Below are positions 56,273 through 64,000 of a stretch of 64,000 nucleotides of DNA, one piece after another (positions within the stretch are counted from its first letter, which is position 1; every line of letters begins with the position of its first letter). This DNA comes from Bifidobacteriaceae bacterium UBA2724 (lineage in GTDB: Bacteria > Actinomycetota > Actinomycetes > Actinomycetales > Bifidobacteriaceae). Location of the stretch: positions 74,451 to 138,450 of the forward strand of contig DEKK01000003.1 in assembly GCA_002353815.1 (NCBI GenBank), given 5' to 3'. The notes under the pieces were generated by a model. The model worked only from the letters and a program-made list of their open reading frames with translations. It did no database searches and was not told where the DNA came from. The position numbers and the translations under genes are program-made.

Positions 56273-56320
56273 GCCGATGGTGGCCTGCGCAGTGCAGCCG
56301 ATGGTGGTCTGCGCGGTGCA
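56273..56320 (+). repeat. 24-bp tandem repeat, two copies
   Basis: GCCGATGGTGG(C/T)CTGCGC(A/G)GTGCA occurs twice in direct succession (56273-56296 and 56297-56320), followed by a partial GCCGA, in the 259-base gap between sbcC and the nucleotidase gene. Confidence 0.6.
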
Positions 56321-56404
56321 GCCGAAGATCCCGGCCGTGAGGTCTGCGGCGAGGGGCCGTCCCGGTGAGAAGATAGTGAAAGGTATGGCGAGAGGAGAAA
56401 CACG

Positions 56405-57070
56405 ATGAGGCACATTCCCGATGAATACGCCAACCAGCGCGTGGGCGTGCAAGGATACCGCGTGCTCAATCTGGACCTCGACGGAGTCTGCGCCGATTAC
56501 CGTGGTGCGATCGCCGATTATCTGGTGGAGCACCGCCATGTGAAGTTGTCGGATCTGGGCACGAACGACCAGTACAACTTCTATAAGGCTCCGGGGTGGC
56601 CCATCGCAGACGACGCGGATTACATCGCCGTGCACAAACAGGCCGAATCCGAGCATCTCTACGCTTCCATGCGCCCCTATCCGGGTGTCGCCCACGCTTT
56701 GGAAAGACTCAGCCGGAAGCATGTCTACATCCGCATCGTCACGCACAGACTGTTCGTGAGCGGACAGCACCGCATCGTCGTCTCCGATACCGCGGAATGG
56801 CTCGACAAGAACGGGATCCCCTATATGTCGCTGTGCTTCACAGGTCTCAAGGATTCCATCGGCGCCACCGTCCACATCGACGATTCGCCCGACAACATCG
56901 AGGTGCTGCGCGAAGCGGGACAGCATGTGGTGGTGTTCGACCAGCCATACAACCGCGCCATTGCCGGGCCGCGCATGATGGATTGGAGCGACGCCGCGGT
57001 GGACGCGCTGCTGCAATGGTTCGACGAATGGCCTTCGTCCGACGCGGTTGCGGGAAACGCCGGCCGGTGA
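56405..57070 (+). CDS. 5'(3')-deoxyribonucleotidase-like HAD hydrolase
   Basis: 221 residues from ATG at 56405, with AGGAG seven bases upstream. HAD motif I is NLDLDGVCADY, motif II lies in RIVTHRLF, and motif IV is VHIDDSPDNIEVL. The PYPGVAHALERLSRK cap region fits the NT5C family of 5' nucleotidases, deoxy type C. It would dephosphorylate (deoxy)nucleoside monophosphates. Following SbcCD, a role in recycling nucleotides from degraded DNA is a reasonable inference but not shown. Confidence 0.8.
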   Translation: MRHIPDEYANQRVGVQGYRVLNLDLDGVCADYRGAIADYLVEHRHVKLSDLGTNDQYNFYKAPGWPIADDADYIAVHKQAESEHLYASMRPYPGVAHALERLSRKHVYIRIVTHRLFVSGQHRIVVSDTAEWLDKNGIPYMSLCFTGLKDSIGATVHIDDSPDNIEVLREAGQHVVVFDQPYNRAIAGPRMMDWSDAAVDALLQWFDEWPSSDAVAGNAGR

Positions 57071-57154
57071 GAGACGCCGGCCGGTGAGGAACGCCCAACG
57101 CAGATTGTGATGGCCGGCCGGGGCGCTGCCTGTGCCCGGCCCGATGGCCGGTTG

Positions 57155-57184
57155 TTGTGCGAAAAAACGAACACTCCCTACAAT
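57155..57184 (+). promoter_or_regulatory. Probable promoter of the NERD-domain gene
   Basis: TTGTGC (57155-57160), an 18-base spacer and TACAAT (57179-57184) match sigma-70 elements. Just past it, GTGTAG(T/C)TTCAAG is repeated directly (57190-57202 and 57207-57219). The gene starts about 170 bases further on. The interval 57071-57362 holds no gene. Confidence 0.55.
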
Positions 57185-57362
57185 AATGTGTAGTTTCAAG
57201 ATGGCGTGTAGCTTCAAGCGCGATCATTGGAATGACTATAAGATAGTGACAAAAGCCGAGCCCCAAGGGAAGTGGGCGCTCGGGGTAACGACGGATTCTG
57301 GGGTCGACGGCACAGAGAAGCGCTGGTGCGGGTTGGCCTGACGAGGGATGGGACGGTGCCAT

Positions 57363-60300
57363 ATGCTCATTGGCGCGTATGTTGCAATAGCCGTCGTCAT
57401 CGTCATCGGAATCATCATCGAAGCCATCCAGATCCACAATGCCCGCAGCGCCGGCGATGCCACGCAGTCGGACGACGAATCAGAAGTATCCTGGGACGCG
57501 AAGTACGAATGGGCCAATCCGGCGACGACGGCAGATGACAAGGACCTGGCCGCTGTCGAAAAGGACTGGGCGAAGGAAAATGAGTGGCATATCAAGCCCG
57601 ATTCCAAGGCCATCGACAAGCCGGAACCGGTCATCACCTACAATCCCGGACGTCCTGCGAACAAGGAAGAGGCCGAAAGACGACGCGAACGCGACGACGG
57701 CACCGGTCCGAGGTTTTACGGCTCGGTCCCGCCCGAGATCGCATATCGAACCCATAATGGCGTGGCTCCGCGCGTCACGCGTGCCGAGCTGCGCGAGAAG
57801 GTGCACAACCCTGACATCCGTGTGGCGTTGCGAAGCGGTAAGAAAGTCTCCGATCGTTTCGCGAGTGGGCGTGTTGGCGAACGCGGCGAAGAGAAGACCC
57901 GGCGCATCGTCGACGAATGGGCGAAAAAGCATCACGCGGTCGTCCACCACGGATATTTCATCAACAAGCAGATGAAGGATTCCGACGTCGATCACATCAT
58001 CGCTTTCGAATCCCATGGCATACAGCAGATATTGCTCCTGGACTCCAAGAACTATGCGGCCGGCGTGTATGAAGAAGGACGGCGCAAGCTCAAGCGAACC
58101 GGTGAATGGGAGCAATTCCATCAGAGCGGGTCGATGGAACTTGCCGTGCAGCAGCTGCAGGTTACGTTGATGGGCATGCCGTTTGTGTCGAAGGTCCATG
58201 GCTACACCGTGGTGTGGTGCAGTTCGAAAAAAGGCCATGTGGAGCTGCGCGGTTTTGAGAAGGCCGCCACCAAATCGATCAACGGCGAGAACCTGCTCAC
58301 CGAGGTCCTCGACCAATACTCCGATGCCTCCGAACCCAATCTGGGCACATGCAGGGCTTTGGACTGGGCGTTCAGTCCGCGTGGCAAGGTCAAGAAGACG
58401 TGGAGCCTGGGGATGGAACGTGCGGCCGCCGATACCGAACGCCGCGAGTATGCCAAGACGCACCATGATGCCGATGCCACCTCCGCGGCCGATGCGGCTG
58501 ATGCGAAACCGGGAACCGTCTCCGCATCCGATGCGACGCAGCAACCCTCGGCCGCGACGCAACAAACCTCGGCCGCGAAAGGCGGTCAGGCCACGCCTGC
58601 GGACACTGCGATGCCTGCGGGCGCTGCGGCGTCCGACTCGGCGTCCGGCGCGGCTGCGATGACCAAGATCAAGGTCAAGGAGACCAAGGGCGCGGCCAAA
58701 GGTGACACTGGCGCTGCGTCCGATTCCGACGCGGCGCATTCTTCGGAGAAGATTCCTTCGCCGCTGACGGTGGCGAGGTCATCGAAGCGGGCGCGTGAGG
58801 CCGCGCAGTCCCGCGGTCGGCGCGGCTTGTCATCTGCGGCGCCGCAGAAGGTCGGGAAGCCCGATGCGTCCCGAGGTTCCCGGCACGACACCGTCGAGAA
58901 CCGCCACGATACGAACGACGGGGATTCATGGGGTGCATCCCGTGGCAGAGCGGCTGGCAAGAAGCCTTCCAAGAGGAACAGGAGGCGCTTGTCACTCCCA
59001 GAGACCGAATTGGACGAGGGCACAAGCAATGCCGATGCGGTGCGGCTTGTGTTCGGGGATTCCGAGCGGAGCCATGAGGAACACCGTCCTCTGACCGGCG
59101 ACGAGAAGCAGCGGATCGAGGAGCAAAACAACGCCACCATGAAACGCACCTTGGCCGCGGTCGAGAAGGTACAGAACGACCTTGACATTCCCGAGGACAG
59201 CCTCGGATTCGCCACCGTCCTGACGCTGGCGTCGAACGGAGCTTCCAAAGACAAGTCACGTGCCCGCCAGAGGGCGGCATTCCGCAAGGGCCGTGGTGAG
59301 TCGGTCGGTGCGACTGCGGATTCGACCCCAGTTGGCATCCCTGGTGCGACACCGGCCGGACCGGGCAACGATTCCCATGCCGGGGCGTCCCCGATGACGA
59401 ACGCAGAACTCGCAGCACGGCATGCATCCGTGGAGCCCTCTGCAGGCGCGACATCGGCAAATACATCGGCGGCGACGCCTGTTGTGCCGGCGGCTCCTGC
59501 AGAACTGAAGATGCCTGCGCCGAAAATGCCTGCGCCGGCTGCGAACTCGGACACTGTCATTCGGATGCAGGATCCCGACGGCGTCGCCAGCCAGACGGCG
59601 GACGAGAACGACGATGCCATGCTGATCGATTATGCCGAAGCCAATTCGCCGTTGCGTCGTTTTTCGGATGATGGGAAGGAAAGCGTTGCCGAGGCCGGTG
59701 CTCTGGCCGCCAACGACCGGGGGCCGACGTGGACGTTACCTGACGCTTTGCGCTCGAGTGTGTCACATATCAGGCGTCTCTCTGCCAGCAGTGGGCGGCG
59801 CCGTGAAGAACGGAGCAAGAAGCACTCGCCGCGTCGCGTGATGGGGTGGGTCGAACCCGACGAGGTGAAGTTTGAGAAGGAGTTGCCGCAGCTGGCCGGT
59901 GTGTTTGCGGATTATTTCGAGGCTTCGGCGGTGTTTGTGCCGGAATCTGTGGCAGCGCAGTCAAACGGCGCAGAATCAAACGGCGCAGAGGCTTCTGCTT
60001 CTATAGTGTATTCCGTCGTTCCATCCGTGACGTCTGCGACGCAGCATGACGACGCATGGCCGAACGGCGGGGAGGTCGCGGATGCCTTGGATGCCTCGGA
60101 TATCTTGGATGCCGAGACTGCGCATGGCGATGCGCCTTCGGCTTCGCAGATTGTCGTGCCGGAGGCTGGATCGTCGGCGTCGACGGTGGAATCCGCTGGA
60201 GTGACGACGGTGGAATCCGCTGAAGGGCATCCGGGCGCGGGCCAGACCGATGTGCATGGAACGGGCGCGGGAATGCCTGACGCTCCTGGCGCTGAACCGG

Positions 60301-60395
60301 CGACACCGGTACCGCGGCCCAGAGGGAATTGGGCTCTGGCGCGGATGGCGCGTGATGACGGCATCAGCCTGCGGCAACTGCGGCACAGGGGATGA
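57363..60395 (+). CDS. Membrane-anchored NERD-domain protein with long disordered tail
   Basis: 1,010 residues from ATG at 57363 (an ATG at 57348 adds five). One N-terminal helix (IGAYVAIAVVIVIGIIIEAI, 3-22) places the rest in the cytoplasm. The NERD domain spans about 165-240: VGERGEEKTRRIVDEW, DSDVDHIIAF and ILLLDSKNYAAG, the D...DxK pattern of nuclease-related proteins. The remaining 700 residues are Ala/Ser/Thr/Asp-rich low complexity with scattered basic blocks (KKPSKRNRRRLSLPETE), ending GNWALARMARDDGISLRQLR. NERD domains are thought to act on DNA in some defence and repair proteins. Function here is unknown. Confidence 0.78.
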   Translation: MLIGAYVAIAVVIVIGIIIEAIQIHNARSAGDATQSDDESEVSWDAKYEWANPATTADDKDLAAVEKDWAKENEWHIKPDSKAIDKPEPVITYNPGRPANKEEAERRRERDDGTGPRFYGSVPPEIAYRTHNGVAPRVTRAELREKVHNPDIRVALRSGKKVSDRFASGRVGERGEEKTRRIVDEWAKKHHAVVHHGYFINKQMKDSDVDHIIAFESHGIQQILLLDSKNYAAGVYEEGRRKLKRTGEWEQFHQSGSMELAVQQLQVTLMGMPFVSKVHGYTVVWCSSKKGHVELRGFEKAATKSINGENLLTEVLDQYSDASEPNLGTCRALDWAFSPRGKVKKTWSLGMERAAADTERREYAKTHHDADATSAADAADAKPGTVSASDATQQPSAATQQTSAAKGGQATPADTAMPAGAAASDSASGAAAMTKIKVKETKGAAKGDTGAASDSDAAHSSEKIPSPLTVARSSKRAREAAQSRGRRGLSSAAPQKVGKPDASRGSRHDTVENRHDTNDGDSWGASRGRAAGKKPSKRNRRRLSLPETELDEGTSNADAVRLVFGDSERSHEEHRPLTGDEKQRIEEQNNATMKRTLAAVEKVQNDLDIPEDSLGFATVLTLASNGASKDKSRARQRAAFRKGRGESVGATADSTPVGIPGATPAGPGNDSHAGASPMTNAELAARHASVEPSAGATSANTSAATPVVPAAPAELKMPAPKMPAPAANSDTVIRMQDPDGVASQTADENDDAMLIDYAEANSPLRRFSDDGKESVAEAGALAANDRGPTWTLPDALRSSVSHIRRLSASSGRRREERSKKHSPRRVMGWVEPDEVKFEKELPQLAGVFADYFEASAVFVPESVAAQSNGAESNGAEASASIVYSVVPSVTSATQHDDAWPNGGEVADALDASDILDAETAHGDAPSASQIVVPEAGSSASTVESAGVTTVESAEGHPGAGQTDVHGTGAGMPDAPGAEPATPVPRPRGNWALARMARDDGISLRQLRHRG

Positions 60396-60587
60396 TGAAG
60401 CGGCTGCAGCGATGGGGACGTCTGTGTCGTGATACATGGCGCCGCGATAATGGGCCGCGCCGCCCGGTGTCTCCGAATGCTTTGGGTGTGGAAACCCGGT
60501 CACTTGGACGGTGCGGCGGCGGTGCTGCGGAAGTGGCTGTGATGTGGCGGGTCATGCTTGGCAAACGGTGTACCATAGGTATTCGTT

Positions 60588-60660
60588 GCCCCGGTAGCTC
60601 AGGGGATAGAGCACCGCTCTCCTAAAGCGGGTGTCGTGCGTTCGAATCGCATCCGGGGCA
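60588..60660 (+). tRNA. tRNA-Arg (CCT anticodon)
   Basis: A full cloverleaf: acceptor GCCCCGG/CCGGGGC, D stem GCTC/GAGC, anticodon stem CCGCT/AGCGG with loop CTCCTAA (anticodon CCT at 60621-60623), T stem GTGCG/CGCAT, and discriminator A. CCA is not encoded. tRNA-Arg genes are common targets of integrating elements. Confidence 0.96.
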
Positions 60661-61111
60661 CCGTTCCGATGCCGGGCATACCGTCCGGCATCACGATGAA
60701 CCGCGGACCGCCTGCAGGCGCGTCCGCGGTTTTCTTTTCCGCGGCGCGTGCAGTGACGATTGCGGTCGCGGCGGCGTCGCCGCCCGCGGTCGCGGCAGCG
60801 GCGCGCCTTTCGGCGCGCCGGGCCTTCTCGCGGGCGTCCGTCTCGATGGCCTTCTCGAGCTCCTCCTTGGAGGGGGCGGCCCCCATGGAGACCATGATGG
60901 TGTCGTCGGTCAGGTCGTCGAGGGACACGCCGAGGAAGGCGGCTGCCTTGACCATGTCGGCCAGGGACCATGTGGTCTTGCCTGTCATCTTCATGGAGAC
61001 GGCGGATGTCTGCAGTCCCATGAAGTCGGCCAGCTCGCGCTGGGAGCGGTGCTGCGCCGTGAGGCGCTGGCGGATGTTGAAGGCGAAGGATAACGCGGCG
61101 GACGTAATCGG
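60599..61111 (-). pseudogene. 5'-broken XRE-type transcriptional regulator
   Basis: On the minus strand the frame reads, from just after a TAA at 61114-61112, SAALSFAFNIRQRLTAQHRS followed by QRELADFMGLQTSAVSMKMT and WSLADMVKAAAFLGVSLDDL, a clear helix-turn-helix (XRE/cro) domain. No ATG, GTG or TTG start exists ahead of the HTH; the first ATG (61021) is in its middle. The frame also runs antisense through the tRNA terminator and the tRNA itself, so its last 50 codons are probably not native. This is a remnant, most likely of a mobile element that used the tRNA gene. Confidence 0.6.
60699..60740 (+). terminator. Terminator of tRNA-Arg
   Basis: AACCGCGGAC (60699-60708) pairs with GTCCGCGGTT (60722-60731); the interior CGCC-TGCA-GGCG also pairs. 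A pyrimidine tract TTTTCTTTTCC follows. Confidence 0.8.
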
Positions 61112-61586
61112 TTACAGGGATTCCGATGTCGAGGACGCCGACGTGTTGAAGAAGCTCAAGGATGATTACAACTGGCCGCTGACGGATCCGGATACGTGCT
61201 ATGAGTATGACGAACCCGAAGACAGCAAGAACCTGGCGGCGGAATGGAATGCCGCATCGGGCAAATACCTGAGCCAGGCGCAGCTGATCGACGCGGATGC
61301 CGTCGCCGTGCGGGAATCGCGCCAGAAGAAGCTCGGCAACGACGCAAGGAAACGAGTCAGCGGCAAGCTCGCCACAGCCCGCCAGTTGCTCACCGACTCC
61401 GAGGACAAGACCCAGGGCAACGAGGTGCGCCAGGCGTTGACCGATCGCATCAACGAAGCGCAGGCTCTGGTGGACTCTGGCTCCTATGATCTCGATCGAC
61501 TCAAGGCCGTGGAGTCGGACTTGCAAACCGCGATTGATGACGTGAACGCGAGTGTGAAGGAGCGGGAGGAGAGTGAGGCGGGGTGA
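61074..61586 (+). pseudogene. Fragment of a larger helical protein
   Basis: From the ATG at 61074 about 170 residues can be read: an acidic segment (SDVEDADVLKKLKDDYNW) followed by long amphipathic helices (RVSGKLATARQLLTDSED; RINEAQALVDSG; LKAVESDLQTAIDDVNASVK). The helical part resembles FIVAR-like or surface-protein coiled regions and the helical segment of the wall hydrolases at 36173-38478. It overlaps the antisense broken regulator, and no signal peptide is present, so it looks like the 3' piece of a gene whose 5' part is missing. Confidence 0.4.
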
Positions 61587-61646
61587 GAGGTATTGGGCTT
61601 CTTCGTCTTTTAGGCGGAATACCGGCTGTTTTATTCACGTTCAGTA

Positions 61647-61982
61647 GTGCGATACGCTTGGCTATTGGAATCTGGAACCGGCATCCTGAACATGTGTTTG
61701 AACTGGGGCAGCGGCGGCGGCAGCGACCAATGGATATCTGACGGCCGTCATCAGGTCTCCACGCTCACGAATGTTGACTCGTGGACGGCGGACACGACCA
61801 TCAGCGATGGTGTCAAGTTAGGCGACGACGTAGCAACTATCTGGACGATTCACTTTGACCCTAACACAGGCGAGACCGTCGGCTATTACTGCGCGTACCC
61901 GAAGCCGGATGATCCGACGTATAAGAAGATTGTGGCAGCCTTGCGCGATGGAACCGCAAAGGAGAAATATGCGTACAGATGA
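61647..61982 (+). pseudogene. Orphan gene fragment of unknown origin
   Basis: 111 residues from a GTG without a ribosome binding site. The composition is protein-like (LNWGSGGGSDQWISDGRHQV, IWTIHFDPNTGETVGYYCAY, PTYKKIVAALRDGTAKEKY), unlike the arginine-rich shadow frames nearby. It probably belonged to a larger protein. A short intact gene cannot be excluded. Confidence 0.35.
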
Positions 61983-62892
61983 CGCCCGGCGCAGCGTGAC
62001 ACGACGCGGTGCAGAAAACTAACGAAGAGCATGGAGACACAGTTCCCGCGGGAAGTGGCCTGTGCGGGCAATGGAAGTGTCCGCTGCCCGCACAAAACCG
62101 ACCGTGCAGTGCGCCCTGCTACGTCATATGAGCTATGCCATGTGAGCGATGCCGTGTGAACTGTCAGCATCCCGCCTACTGAGTATATGGCGCGGACAGA
62201 ATCAGAGGTTACTCCGGCGGCTTTCCTGATTGCGGTGCTGCTGTTGGTGAGGTCGAGGACACAGGGCCAGGAGTACAAGGCCGAAACCGGCGGTTTTTCA
62301 AGGCTCTGCCAGATGTGCATGACTTCCACTACCGAATTTGCATAAGTTTCACTTCCGGATTTGCATAAATGCCGTGGGGTGAATTCCGCCGTCATCTACG
62401 CCTAAACAGTGTCATAAGGCGCTCGGGGGTGCACGATGATGCGCCCTCGATGGCGGTTATAGCATCGGAACAGCGGCTGGCGCGGGGTAATCCGGGTCGA
62501 GGGTACAGATTATTGCGCCCTCGGCGCGGGTTAGACCTTGTTGGGTGGCCTGGTGGCGGTCTTTCTGCGGTCGAGGGTGCACGATTGTGATCCCTCGGCG
62601 CCGATTGCGGTTCCGGCTGTGGCGCCGGGACGGCGGTTGGGATGGGGCAATGCCTCCGTCGAACCACCGGACGCCATTTCATGCGCAATCTTCACTTTTT
62701 CTGATGGCTCGGGTGGGATGCCGATGCGATAATCGAGGTGACGCCAACGGTGGTGGGGCAGTCGTCGGAGCAGCCGGATCCGGATTGGGGCGCTGGTATC
62801 TAGCCGTCGAGGCTGCGATGCCTGGTCGTTGCGATGTCTGGTTGCTGGGGGCGGTTGCTGGGGTCCGGTTACTGGGGTCCGGTCCACTGCCG
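61983..62892. other. 910-base gene-free, repeat-bearing region
   Basis: No gene can be supported here. It holds a direct repeat of ATTTGCATAA (about 62336 and 62360), the three palindromic repeats at 62423-62597 and GC-rich filler up to the methyltransferase stop at 62893. It looks like decayed DNA. Confidence 0.55.
62423..62597 (+). repeat. Three palindromic repeats with a 74-bp period
   Basis: Units start at 62423, 62497 and 62571, exactly 74 bases apart. Each opens with a 27-28 base core of the form TCGAGGGTGCACGAT...(C)CCTCG(A), whose ends are reverse complements. The 46 bases between cores are poorly conserved. A related core lies at 16151. The cores are not identical and no cas gene is present, so this is not a CRISPR array. 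Confidence 0.65.
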
Positions 62893-63870
62893 TCAGCCCG
62901 CAAGGACCGCCAGATAATGGCCTTTCTTTTCGAGCGGGATATCGGCCTGCCAGTGCATTCTCGGTTCAAGCTCTTCCATCGCGGCGCCGGACGGCGCGCC
63001 CCACGTGAAGCGTGAGCCGGTCGCGCGGATCGACGGCATGTCGGCCTCGGCGGCCAGGGAGGGCGTGAGGTTTTCGGAAACGAAGATGGCGTTGGGGAAG
63101 AACCGCGCCACGATTGACAGGATGGTGCGCATGGATTCGTTATCCAGATACATCGAGAGGCCTTCCATGAGCACCAGCACATGGCGGTCGGCAGCACGCT
63201 GCGGAATGCGCCCATCGCCTGCGGGGTGGAACGCGCTGCCCGGTCCGTCGGACGGGGCGGATGCCACCGGCGACGGCAGGGTGGCGTCGATCGCCTCGCG
63301 CACGGTCTGCGCCCATCGGGGAGACAGCGCGTCGGCCGCGATGTCCGTCAGATTGCGGCTGCGGCCGAGCAGCCGGCGACGCGTGGCGACCACGTCCGGC
63401 AGGTCGACGTTGAACCATTGCACGTCGGCGGTGGGGATGCGGTGGAATCGTGTATCGAGCCCGGCGGCCAGATTCACGACGACTCCATGCGGATACCTCG
63501 TGCTGAACGCCGTGGCGAGCGAATCGAAGGCATGGGTGCGCGCCACGACGGCCTTCGCAAGCGCAGTGTCGTCCTTGGCCGCGGAGAAATCGTAATCGAG
63601 ACGGCGCAGCAGACTCATGGCGAGCAGGTCGCCGGCGTACAGGCCGCGCATGGCGAGCGTCTGCAGCATCGTTTCGCTGACACCGTGCAGCCGGGGCGTG
63701 AATGAGGGAGTGGCCCCTTGCGACAGGGCAGCCGGATTGTCCGAGGCGTTTGCGGGCGTGAGACCTTCCCGCGATGCCGCGGCGGTCCGCGATGCCGCGG
63801 CGGTCCGCGATGCCGCGGCGGTGCCTGCCGTTGCTGCGGTTTTTGCGATGTTCGAGATAAACGATGTCAT
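62893..63870 (-). CDS. LCMT-type SAM-dependent methyltransferase
   Basis: 325 residues from ATG at 63870, with AGGAGG six bases upstream. The SAM motif VVNLAAGLDTRFHRI and the following FNVDLPDVVATRRRL are diagnostic of the leucine carboxyl methyltransferase (PPM1/Tcmp) family; VLMEGLSMYLDNESMRTIL and RFFPNAIFVSENLTPS are also typical. Many bacterial members are O-methyltransferases acting on small molecules. The substrate is unknown. The N-terminus carries a TAAASR hexapeptide repeat encoded by 18-bp repeats. Confidence 0.88.
   Translation of the reverse strand: MTSFISNIAKTAATAGTAAASRTAAASRTAAASREGLTPANASDNPAALSQGATPSFTPRLHGVSETMLQTLAMRGLYAGDLLAMSLLRRLDYDFSAAKDDTALAKAVVARTHAFDSLATAFSTRYPHGVVVNLAAGLDTRFHRIPTADVQWFNVDLPDVVATRRRLLGRSRNLTDIAADALSPRWAQTVREAIDATLPSPVASAPSDGPGSAFHPAGDGRIPQRAADRHVLVLMEGLSMYLDNESMRTILSIVARFFPNAIFVSENLTPSLAAEADMPSIRATGSRFTWGAPSGAAMEELEPRMHWQADIPLEKKGHYLAVLAG
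63770..63823. repeat. 18-bp coding tandem repeat, three copies
   Basis: CGCGATGCCGCGGCGGTC occurs three times in tandem (the last copy ends in G), encoding TAAASR repeats near the N-terminus of the methyltransferase. Copy number may vary between strains. Confidence 0.8.
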
Positions 63871-63898
63871 GGAAATCCTCCTGTGCGGTATGCGCTGT

Positions 63899-63937
63899 GA
63901 AGATCTGGCGCTGCGAAGATCTGGCGCTGTGAAGATC
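63899..63937. repeat. 16-bp direct repeat upstream of the methyltransferase
   Basis: GAAGATCTGGCGCTG(C/T) occurs twice in tandem (63899-63914 and 63915-63930), followed by a partial GAAGATC, about 30 bases before the methyltransferase start on the other strand. It may belong to its leader. Confidence 0.6.
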
Positions 63938-64000
63938 GGATTGCGGGGTGAGCGGGGACGAGGAAGCATCCCGTGATGTGGTGCATCTTCGACATCGGCG

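Noticed and set aside
62423..62644. Possible short CRISPR array
   Set aside because: The repeats are regular (74 bp) but not identical, the intervals are 46 bases and partly similar, and no cas genes are present.

Overview
The window is a high-GC (clearly above 60 percent) chromosomal segment of an actinobacterium, most likely a Bifidobacterium. This is inferred from gene content: a short actinobacterial-type NusA, an IF-2 with a long low-complexity N-terminus, the strA block rpsL-rpsG-fusA-tuf, PurT with a one-chain PurL, an NrtR-headed nad operon, and small CHAP and NlpC/P60 wall hydrolases. The species cannot be fixed from the sequence alone.

Layout. (1) Bases 1-6100: three plus-strand envelope proteins: a 5'-truncated Ig-like surface protein with a C-terminal anchor, a protein with three C-terminal membrane helices, and a single-pass protein with a charged repetitive N-terminus. 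A strong bidirectional hairpin closes the block. (2) 6244-12445, minus strand: purT, purC and purL (purine synthesis). A GT4 glycosyltransferase diverges from purT. (3) 13915-18000: tRNA-His with a strong terminator, a DUF3592-like membrane protein, an RlmA-type 23S rRNA methyltransferase and a hyperacidic protein of unknown role. (4) 18044-21942: a MacB/FtsX-type ABC exporter pair with overlapping start and stop codons. (5) 22210-26651: rpsL, rpsG, fusA, tuf. (6) 27201-28343: a secreted protein of unknown role. (7) 28662-35943: nusA, infB, rbfA, truB, ribF. (8) 36173-38478: two secreted wall hydrolases that share an N-terminal module but carry different catalytic domains (NlpC/P60 and CHAP). 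(9) 38680-40936: a flavodoxin-like quinone reductase and a U32 peptidase-family protein, divergently arranged. (10) 41016-47533, minus strand: nrtR, nadA, nadB, nadC and a cysteine desulfurase, i.e. de novo NAD synthesis with its own sulfur donor for the NadA cluster. Two copies of one palindrome lie upstream of nrtR and are likely NrtR operators.

(11) 48287-60395, all plus strand, is the most unusual stretch: a protein built of two tandem recombinase-type SAM-like domains with no catalytic domain, a DEDDh exonuclease with a long N-terminal extension, SbcD, SbcC, a 5'(3')-deoxynucleotidase-like HAD protein, and a large membrane-anchored NERD-domain protein. Every member with a recognisable domain points to DNA ends, DNA degradation or nucleotides. 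A common function is inferred, not shown.

(12) 60588-64000: tRNA-Arg(CCU) followed by decayed DNA: a 5'-broken XRE regulator, two orphan gene fragments and three palindromic repeats with a 74-bp period. The window ends with an LCMT-type SAM methyltransferase. The tRNA and remnants look like an old integration hotspot.
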